Positions 57,830 through 64,000 of a stretch of DNA of 64,000 bases are shown here, piece after piece. A program made the position numbers and the translations under genes. The DNA comes from JBBREP01 sp036501845. Lineage in GTDB: Bacteria; Actinomycetota; Acidimicrobiia; IMCC26256; PALSA-610. The notes below the pieces were generated by a model. That model was not told the DNA's origin. It ran no database searches and saw only the letters and a list, made by a program, of their open reading frames with translations. The first letter of the stretch is position 1. Each line of letters opens with the position of its first letter. The DNA lies in the NCBI GenBank assembly GCA_036501845.1, contig DASXZO010000040.1, positions 1-64,000 of the forward strand. The letters are read 5' to 3'.

Positions 57830-60154
57830 ATGCGACCATTGCTCGCGCGCCTCAGCGCGCTCGCGTCCGCAACATTTCTGCTCACCTCAATCGTGATGCT
57901 GCACGGCATGACTGCCGCGTCTGCTTCGGTGACCGCGTGTCCGTCGGCTTCGCCGCCGCCTGGATACACGGTGCTCATGGGCACCGAGGGCAACGACACC
58001 ATCACGGTGCCGACCGGCAACTACCTCGTGTGCGCACTCGGTGGTGACGACACGATCGCCACCGGCTCCGGCGTCGACCTCATCTATGGCGGCGAGGGCA
58101 ACGACAGCATCGTGCTCACAGGAGCGAACGGGTGCCCGTTCGCCGCCGATCAGTATTACGGCGAGGACGGTTCCGACACGATCGGCAACGCCTACATCGG
58201 CAACCTATCGAGCGGCGTCGTGTACGGCACAACCCGGTGCGGCTTCACGAGCACCATCGAGAACCTCACCGGCACCGCGGGCAGCGACACGCTGATCGGC
58301 GACTCGAATGCCAACGTGCTCAACGGCGGTGACGGCAACGACACCATCACCGGGAATGGTGGTGGCGACACCCTCGTCGGTGGCAACGGCTCTGACACGC
58401 TCGACGACTCGGGCCAAACCGTCGCGCTCAACATCGACCTCACCAACGCGACCGACCAGGACCAGAGCCCGACCGAGACCGACGTCGCAACCGGCTTCGA
58501 GAATGTCAACGGTGGCTCGGCCGACGACACGATCACCGGCGACACCAACAACAACGTGCTGAACGGCAACGCGGGCAACGACACGATTCATAGCGGCAGT
58601 GGCGGCGACAGGATCAGTGGCGGGAGTGGCAACGACACGTTGTACGGCGACGACGGCAACGACACGTTCTACGAAGACACGGCCAGCAACGGCGCCGACA
58701 CGTTCCACGGCGGCGCCGGGAACGACATGGTCGACTACTCCGACCGTACGAGCAGCGTGTGCATCGACATGGACGGCAGCTCGTCGAGCGGCGCGACCAC
58801 TGGCAACTGTTCGACCGGCGTGACCGAGGGCGACACGATCGGCAGCGACGTGGAGTGGGCGAAGGGCGGCGCCGGGAACGACACGATCATCGGCAACTCG
58901 CTCGACAACAACCTCTACGGCGGCGCTGGGAGCGACACCATATTCGGGCTCACCGGGAACGACACGATCAGGGGCCAGGCCGGCGCAGACACGCTCTACG
59001 CCGACACCTCTAGCGTCGGCGGAGAGCCCGGCGACACGCTCGACGACAGCGACCAGTCGAACGACCTGAACATCACGGTGTCGCAGTCTCCAACCGCGAA
59101 CGAGGACGGCGGGTCGACGCCGGCGGACTCCTGGGCGTCGGGATTCGAGAACATCCGCACCGGCAACGGAGACGACACGATCAACGGCGATGCCAACACG
59201 AACTCGTTGGTCGGCGGCGCCGGTAACGACACCATCAATGGCAACGACGGCGACGACAACCTCAACGGCGGTTCCGGCAACGACTTCATCGACGGCGGGA
59301 ACGGCAACGACACTCTCAGCGGAGCGACCGGTGACGATGCACTGACCGGAGACGCGGGGAACGACACCGTCATACCGAGCGCCGGCAACGACAATCCGGT
59401 CGATGGCGGTTCGGGTACGAACACACTCGACTACTCGGCCCAGACCGGCTCCGTGAACGTGAACCTCGCGGCCGGCACGGAGACCAGCGCAGCCGGCAAC
59501 GACACGATCGTGGCAAATACCTTCCAGATCCTGGATGGTGGCTCGGCCAACGACGTGCTGACCGCCGACAACGGCGACACCATCAACGGCAACAGCGGCG
59601 ACGACACGATCAACGGAGGCAGCGGCAACGACACCTTGAATGGTGGCGTCGGCAACGACACCATCGACGCTGGTGCGGGCAACGACACCATCAACGGCGG
59701 CACCGGCGACGACACGATCACCGCCGATGCCGGCGACGACACGATCCTTACCAGCGCGGGCAACAACAGCGTCGACGGCGGCTCGGGCTCGGACACACTC
59801 GACTACTCGAGCCAGGGTTCTGCGCTCACCGCGAATCTCGCGACCGGCACCGTCACGCCTGCGAACGCCACCTTCACCGACACGATCCTCAACGACTCGA
59901 TCGAGAACGTGAACGGCGGGAGCGGCGCCGACACCATCACGGGCGACGCGCAAGCGAACGTGCTCAACGGCAACGGCGGCGCCGACTTCCTGTATGGCGG
60001 TGACGGCAACGACGCGCTCAATGGCGGCAACGGCGGCGACCACATCACGGGACAGGGCGGCACCGACACCGCCGACGGCGGTACAAGCATCGACTTCTGC
60101 GACTTCGCTACCACCGAGACCACCACGAACTGCGAGAACTCATGGACGCCGTGA
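57830..60154 (+). CDS. Secreted RTX-type calcium-binding repeat protein, copy 2
   Basis: ATG 57830 gives 774 residues: LASATFLLTSIVMLHG signal, a cysteine-containing N-terminal part (LVCALGGDDTIATG), numerous GGxGNDT turns, the spacer VDYSDRTSSVCIDMDGSSSS also seen in copy 1, and an identical-type C-terminus CDFATTETTTNCENSWTP. The signal, spacer and tail show it arose from the same ancestor as copy 1, 120 bp upstream. The beta-roll tail should need Ca2+ to fold. It is convergent with the M50 protease gene across a 9-bp inverted repeat. Confidence 0.85.
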   Translation: MRPLLARLSALASATFLLTSIVMLHGMTAASASVTACPSASPPPGYTVLMGTEGNDTITVPTGNYLVCALGGDDTIATGSGVDLIYGGEGNDSIVLTGANGCPFAADQYYGEDGSDTIGNAYIGNLSSGVVYGTTRCGFTSTIENLTGTAGSDTLIGDSNANVLNGGDGNDTITGNGGGDTLVGGNGSDTLDDSGQTVALNIDLTNATDQDQSPTETDVATGFENVNGGSADDTITGDTNNNVLNGNAGNDTIHSGSGGDRISGGSGNDTLYGDDGNDTFYEDTASNGADTFHGGAGNDMVDYSDRTSSVCIDMDGSSSSGATTGNCSTGVTEGDTIGSDVEWAKGGAGNDTIIGNSLDNNLYGGAGSDTIFGLTGNDTIRGQAGADTLYADTSSVGGEPGDTLDDSDQSNDLNITVSQSPTANEDGGSTPADSWASGFENIRTGNGDDTINGDANTNSLVGGAGNDTINGNDGDDNLNGGSGNDFIDGGNGNDTLSGATGDDALTGDAGNDTVIPSAGNDNPVDGGSGTNTLDYSAQTGSVNVNLAAGTETSAAGNDTIVANTFQILDGGSANDVLTADNGDTINGNSGDDTINGGSGNDTLNGGVGNDTIDAGAGNDTINGGTGDDTITADAGDDTILTSAGNNSVDGGSGSDTLDYSSQGSALTANLATGTVTPANATFTDTILNDSIENVNGGSGADTITGDAQANVLNGNGGADFLYGGDGNDALNGGNGGDHITGQGGTDTADGGTSIDFCDFATTETTTNCENSWTP

Positions 60155-60185
60155 CGCAGTAGCCGACCGCGCGCCGCTCGTTCTC

Positions 60186-60222
60186 GGTGCGTACGACGCG
60201 CATTATCACGCCCGTACGCACC
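60186..60222. terminator. Inverted repeat between the second RTX gene and the M50 gene
   Basis: GGTGCGTAC and GTACGCACC are perfect 9-bp arms with a 19-nt loop in the 90-bp convergent gap. Confidence 0.6.
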
Positions 60223-60244
60223 CAGAAGCCGGTTGAGCGCGGCG

Positions 60245-61546
60245 TTAGAAGGGGTTGGCGGCGGGGTGCGCGATGTCGAGGAAGATGCTCGACAGGAAGA
60301 TGAACGCGAGGATCGACAGGGTCGCGACTGCGATCGGCATGAGCTTGGCGAAGTCGACGCGGTACACGCGGCGGTGGATCTTCGTCATCACGGCCTCGTA
60401 GACCGCCACTGCGATATGGCCGCCGTCGAACGGGATGAGCGGCAGCAGGTTGATGAAGCCGATCGACACGTTGATCACGATGAGCAGGCTGAACACCGCC
60501 GCCCAGCCGGCCGCGACCGCGTCCGACGCGTAGCCGGCCACACCCACGGGCGACACGAAGCGAGCGTTGGCCGCGGTCTCCTGCGCCTTGGGCGACGAGT
60601 TGCTCGAGCTGCTGAAGTTCGACAGATACGCCGAGATACCCGACGGCGAGAAGATGTGCCCGAGGCCGGCCACGGTGTCGCCGAGCACCTCAGCAGTGCG
60701 CACCGGCGCGAGGCCGATCGAGCTCACCACCGAAGGGTGTGCCACCAAGGTCTTCGGGCCGATGCCGAGGAAGCCCACACCCTCGCCGCCGGGACCGTTG
60801 GCCAGGATCGTGGTGTGGAGCGTGAGCAACTTCGCGGCGCGCTGCACCTGGATGGCCACGTTGCGGCCGCCGTGCGAACGGATCACATCCTGCACCTGCG
60901 ACCAGCTCGTGACCGGCACCCCGTCGATCGTCTTGATCTGGTCGCCCTTGCGGAGCCCGGCGAGCGCGGCCGGCGTGCGGACCGTGTTCGACACGTCGCG
61001 CCCGTTGACGGTGCGCACCGACACGATGGTCTGCTGCACCTGGTCGACGACGGGAAGCGCCTTCTGGTTGTGGAAGTCGCCCGAGAACGACAACACCGTG
61101 GCCATGAGGAGCAGCGCGAGCACGAAGTGCGACGCCGGGCCCGCGAGCAGTGTGGACGTCTTGGCCCAAAAGCCCTTGGCGCGGAACGTGCGGGCCTCAT
61201 CGGCGGGGTCGACGTCTTCGAGGTTGGTCATCCCGACGATCTTGCAATAGCCGCCGAGCGGCAAGGCCTTGATCCCGTACTCGGTTTCGCCCTTCTGCAC
61301 CGACCACAGGCGCGGGCCGAAGCCGATGAAGAACTCGCTCACCTTCATGCCTGCCCGCTTGGCGAACAGGAAGTGCCCGGCCTCGTGCATGCCGATCATC
61401 ACGATGAAGAAGAAGGCGAGGATGCCCACCACGCCGAGCGCGTTGGCGTCGGTGAAGCCGAGCACCACGAGCGCCACCAGCACGATCGCACCCACCCACA
61501 AGGCGTGGCGCGACTGCACGGGGACCGTTTCGAGCGGGTCCCTCAT
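60245..61546 (-). CDS. rseP: Site-2-type membrane zinc metalloprotease (M50 family)
   Basis: The 433-residue protein has HEAGH (54-58) in its first helix region, the membrane loop VSEFFIGFGPRLWS, a PDZ domain (about 185-275, GLRKGDQIKTIDGVPVTSW) and NLLPLIPFDGGHIA with the third zinc-ligand Asp. It cleaves transmembrane anti-sigma or signalling proteins within the membrane; actinobacterial homologues are called Rip. It overlaps the dxr stop by four bases (ATGA). ispG, often next in actinobacteria, is not here. Confidence 0.92.
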   Translation of the reverse strand: MRDPLETVPVQSRHALWVGAIVLVALVVLGFTDANALGVVGILAFFFIVMIGMHEAGHFLFAKRAGMKVSEFFIGFGPRLWSVQKGETEYGIKALPLGGYCKIVGMTNLEDVDPADEARTFRAKGFWAKTSTLLAGPASHFVLALLLMATVLSFSGDFHNQKALPVVDQVQQTIVSVRTVNGRDVSNTVRTPAALAGLRKGDQIKTIDGVPVTSWSQVQDVIRSHGGRNVAIQVQRAAKLLTLHTTILANGPGGEGVGFLGIGPKTLVAHPSVVSSIGLAPVRTAEVLGDTVAGLGHIFSPSGISAYLSNFSSSSNSSPKAQETAANARFVSPVGVAGYASDAVAAGWAAVFSLLIVINVSIGFINLLPLIPFDGGHIAVAVYEAVMTKIHRRVYRVDFAKLMPIAVATLSILAFIFLSSIFLDIAHPAANPF

Positions 61547-62661
61547 GCCGCGCTCCGTTCCACCTCGGCGGCGGCGAGCACCCGTGAGCGTCGGTCGGCG
61601 TCCAGCACGTCATCGACGGTATCGGCCGCTCCGCTCCCCTCCTGCAGCACTGCGTCGACAATGTCGGTGATCGCCGTCCACGAAATTCGGCCGTTGAGGA
61701 ACGCGTCGACGGCCACCTCGTTGGCTCCCGACAGGATCGCCGGCGCGGTGCCGCCGGCCCGGCCCGCGTCGTACGCCAGCGCCAGGCCGCGGAACGTGTC
61801 GAGGTCGGGCGGCTCGAACGTGAGTGTGTGCGCGGTGGCGAGGTCCATGCCGCCGAAAGCTTGCGGGAGTCGGTCGGGAGCGCCGAGCGCGAGCCCGATC
61901 GGCAAGCGCATGTCGGGCATCGACAGCTGCGCGATGAGCGCGCCGTCGACGTAGTCGACCATCGAGTGCACAATCGACTGCGGGTGCACCACTACGTCGA
62001 TGGCGTCGTACCCGACGCCGAACAGTTCGTGCGCCTCGATCACTTCGAGGCCCTTGTTGATCAGCGTGGAGCTGTCGACGGTGATCTTCGGGCCCATCGA
62101 CCACGTGGGGTGCGCGAGCGCGTCGGCGATGGTGACGTTGGCAAGGTCGGCGCGCGTACGGCCGCGGAACGGTCCGCCGCTCGCTGTCAACACAATGCGG
62201 CGCACTTCGCTGGGCCGACCGGCGCGCAAGCATTGATAGATCGCCGAATGCTCCGAATCCACCGGCGCGATCTCGCCGCCGCCGTCGGCGCGCGCCTTGG
62301 CGACCACGGGTCCGCCGGCGATGAGGCTCTCCTTGTTGGCGAGCGCCAGGCGCTTGCCCGCGCGCAACGCCGCGAGCGTGGCGGGAAGGCCCGCGAAGCC
62401 GACCACCCCGTTGAGCACCACATCGGCCTCCGACGCCGCGGCCAGCGCGGCGAGGTCGGCACCCGGGTCGGAGCTCTGGGCGGCCAGCACGGTGCGCTCA
62501 CAGGCCACGTGATGGTCGCGGCACTGCTCGGCGAGCAGCTCGGCGTTGCTGCCCGCGGCCAGCCCCACCACGGCGAAACGGTCGGGGTGGGCGGCGATCA
62601 CGTCGAGCGCCTGGGTACCGACCGAGCCCGTCGACCCCAGCACCACCACCTTCACGACCAT
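61543..62661 (-). CDS. dxr: 1-deoxy-D-xylulose-5-phosphate reductoisomerase
   Basis: ATG 62661 gives 372 residues beginning MVVKVVVLGSTGSVGTQALD. The NADPH motif GSTGSVG, LALANKESLIAGG, PVDSEHSAIYQCL (active-site Asp/Glu region) and LTASGGPFRG are specific to DXR, as is WSMGPKITVDSSTLINKGLE. DXR converts DXP to MEP in non-mevalonate isoprenoid synthesis. The longer frame upstream is unconserved. It is followed by the coupled M50 gene, an arrangement conserved in actinobacteria. Confidence 0.95.
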   Translation of the reverse strand: MVVKVVVLGSTGSVGTQALDVIAAHPDRFAVVGLAAGSNAELLAEQCRDHHVACERTVLAAQSSDPGADLAALAAASEADVVLNGVVGFAGLPATLAALRAGKRLALANKESLIAGGPVVAKARADGGGEIAPVDSEHSAIYQCLRAGRPSEVRRIVLTASGGPFRGRTRADLANVTIADALAHPTWSMGPKITVDSSTLINKGLEVIEAHELFGVGYDAIDVVVHPQSIVHSMVDYVDGALIAQLSMPDMRLPIGLALGAPDRLPQAFGGMDLATAHTLTFEPPDLDTFRGLALAYDAGRAGGTAPAILSGANEVAVDAFLNGRISWTAITDIVDAVLQEGSGAADTVDDVLDADRRSRVLAAAEVERSAA

Positions 62662-62774
62662 GGACCAACAATCGTAGGGCTGTGGGAAAGGATCGGTAAG
62701 GCTGCTTGGGACTTCTCTCAGCCGTTCGCCATACTGGTTCTTCCGATTTCGCCGCATCCGGAGGGCAGCAGCGA

Positions 62775-64000
62775 GTGCGGACGTTGCGGAACGCCGTCAC
62801 GCTCGGGGTCGCGTTCGTTTGCGTGACCGCCGCCACACCGATCACACCCGCGTCGGCGGGCCAGCGAACGACGACCAATCGAACGACGGGCTCGATCACG
62901 ATCCAATCGATCGTGGGCGCGCCGTCAGGATCGTTCACACAGGGGAACGACGCGTCACGTGCGCCGTCGGCGTCGAGCGATGGCCGTTACGTCGCGTTCG
63001 AATCGGATGCCACGGACCTCGTGCCCAACGACACGAACGACAGCACCGACGTGTTCCTGCGCGACAACCTCACGCTCGCGGTCACGCGTGTGAGCGCGCT
63101 GCTCGCCAACGGGAAACAGACCAACGACGACAGCTACGACGCGACGATCTCGGCCGACGGCAGCAAGGTCGCGTACGTGAGCAACGCCGACGGGATCACG
63201 TCCGACGATCACAACGGCGGCGGCGACGCCTACGTGTACGACACGCACGCGCACACGGTGGTGCGCGCGAGCGTGGCCTCGGGTTACCCGGGCGGCAACC
63301 TCGACGGCAACGACGACGGCATCGACTACACCACGCAAGCCGCGATCAGCGCCGACGGGAACTGGCTCGCGTTCACCACCGACAACGGGCTGTCGATCGT
63401 CGACGGCAACGGCGACAACGACGTGTACCTGCGCGACCTCGTGCACAACACCACCATCCGACTGAGCAACAGTCGCACCGGCGACCCCGATGGCGGTGGT
63501 GGCGAGGCGGCCGCACCGTCGTCCGACGCGTGCGAGATCGCGTACTCGTCGACCGCCAACGACATCGTCGCCCGCGACACCAACATGCAGCCCGACGTGT
63601 TCGTGTACGACCGCTGTAACCGCAGCAAGGTCACGACCTCGAGTCAGAAGCGTGTGCGCATGTCGGTGAGCCCGGCCGGCAACCAGGCGAACGGGCCGAG
63701 CGAAACACCGGCGATCAGCGCCAACGGTCGCTATGTGGTGTTCGCGTCGAAGGCCACCAACCTGGTGGCGCCCACGGTCACCGGCAACCATTGGCAGATC
63801 TACCTGCACGACCGCGACGCCGACGGCAACGGCGTGTTCGACGAGCCCGGCACGGGCAAGACCACCACCACGTTGATCTCCGCCACCGGGCCCGGAGGCA
63901 CGTCCGCCACCAGCGACGCGACGCAGCCCGCGATCAGCGCCGACGGCTGCGTGATCGCGTTCGCGTCGGATGCGCCCACGCAGATCTTCACCGTCGACCG
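62775..64000 (+). CDS. Secreted WD40/TolB-like beta-propeller protein (3' end beyond window)
   Basis: GTG 62775 is preceded by GGAGGG about 11 bases upstream. The first 408 residues are in the window: a signal peptide (LGVAFVCVTAATPITPASA), then repeats with the PD40/TolB signature, e.g. ASSDGRYVAFESDATDLV, ISADGSKVAYVSNA and ISANGRYVVFASKATNLV. Each blade has an Asp-rich turn (DGNGDNDVYLRDL, DRDADGNGVFDEPG) that may bind calcium. Several blades are visible, and the gene continues past the window edge. A carbohydrate- or peptide-binding propeller is plausible. It is divergent from dxr across 113 bp. Confidence 0.8.
   Translation, partial: MRTLRNAVTLGVAFVCVTAATPITPASAGQRTTTNRTTGSITIQSIVGAPSGSFTQGNDASRAPSASSDGRYVAFESDATDLVPNDTNDSTDVFLRDNLTLAVTRVSALLANGKQTNDDSYDATISADGSKVAYVSNADGITSDDHNGGGDAYVYDTHAHTVVRASVASGYPGGNLDGNDDGIDYTTQAAISADGNWLAFTTDNGLSIVDGNGDNDVYLRDLVHNTTIRLSNSRTGDPDGGGGEAAAPSSDACEIAYSSTANDIVARDTNMQPDVFVYDRCNRSKVTTSSQKRVRMSVSPAGNQANGPSETPAISANGRYVVFASKATNLVAPTVTGNHWQIYLHDRDADGNGVFDEPGTGKTTTTLISATGPGGTSATSDATQPAISADGCVIAFASDAPTQIFTVD

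Overview
The window is high-GC DNA (roughly two thirds G+C by eye) with many GTG and some TTG starts and frequent 4-nt ATGA/GTGA overlaps. The dxr gene overlaps an M50 site-2 protease gene, an order known from actinobacteria. I infer an uncultured actinobacterium, plausibly Acidimicrobiia; no rRNA is present to prove it. I see no tRNA, rRNA, CRISPR array, transposase or integrase gene.

Layout. (1) Positions 1-2897 are the edge of a surface-glycan locus: an FkbM methyltransferase, an SGNH-like protein and a family-2 glycosyltransferase. (2) Positions 2936-20680 are the most unusual part: about twenty mostly single-gene units, nearly all on the minus strand, separated by a recurrent imperfectly palindromic element of about 58 bp (24 copies counted: 14 well formed, 10 degenerate, collapsed or half). 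Each good copy has two outward-facing versions of one box, GGCANTNTGNGC. On the coding strand one box carries or abuts the stop codon of the preceding gene; the other carries or abuts the start codon of the next. The payload looks like integron cassettes: GNAT, VOC, YCII, CPCC and aminoglycoside-nucleotidyltransferase-like proteins, an aminoglycoside-phosphotransferase fold, a P-loop kinase, a methyltransferase, a deaminase, lipoproteins, small membrane proteins, secreted beta-helix proteins and even purC. The boxes do not carry a consistent integron GTTRRRY core, so this is either a strongly diverged integron-like array without its integrase or a different cassette system.

(3) Positions 20848-51122 are a large cell-surface polysaccharide locus: an RmlD-like reductase, a HAD hydrolase, two sulfatases, two sulfotransferases, five glycosyltransferases plus one GT-A-like protein, a TupA-like ATP-grasp, a pair of PLP enzymes, several methyltransferases, a hexapeptide acyltransferase, a fused Wzz/BY-kinase chain-length regulator, a polymerase-like membrane protein and a UDP-HexNAc 6-dehydrogenase. 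Embedded at 42660-45706 is an HprK-like kinase / nucleotidyltransferase / PqqD-like trio next to an exported protein with a sortase-like tail.

(4) Positions 51223-60154 encode exported proteins: a lipoprotein, a secreted protein with a structured leader, a DUF2723-type membrane protein and two tandem RTX-repeat proteins about 760-775 residues long. (5) Positions 60245-64000 return to housekeeping (M50 protease and dxr), followed by a secreted beta-propeller protein cut by the window end.

How it fits together: the glycan genes build, decorate (methyl, sulfate, acyl) and polymerise a surface polymer under BY-kinase control, and the RTX, beta-helix and propeller proteins probably share that surface. 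The cassette array sits inside this locus, a position that in other bacteria is often a variable region.
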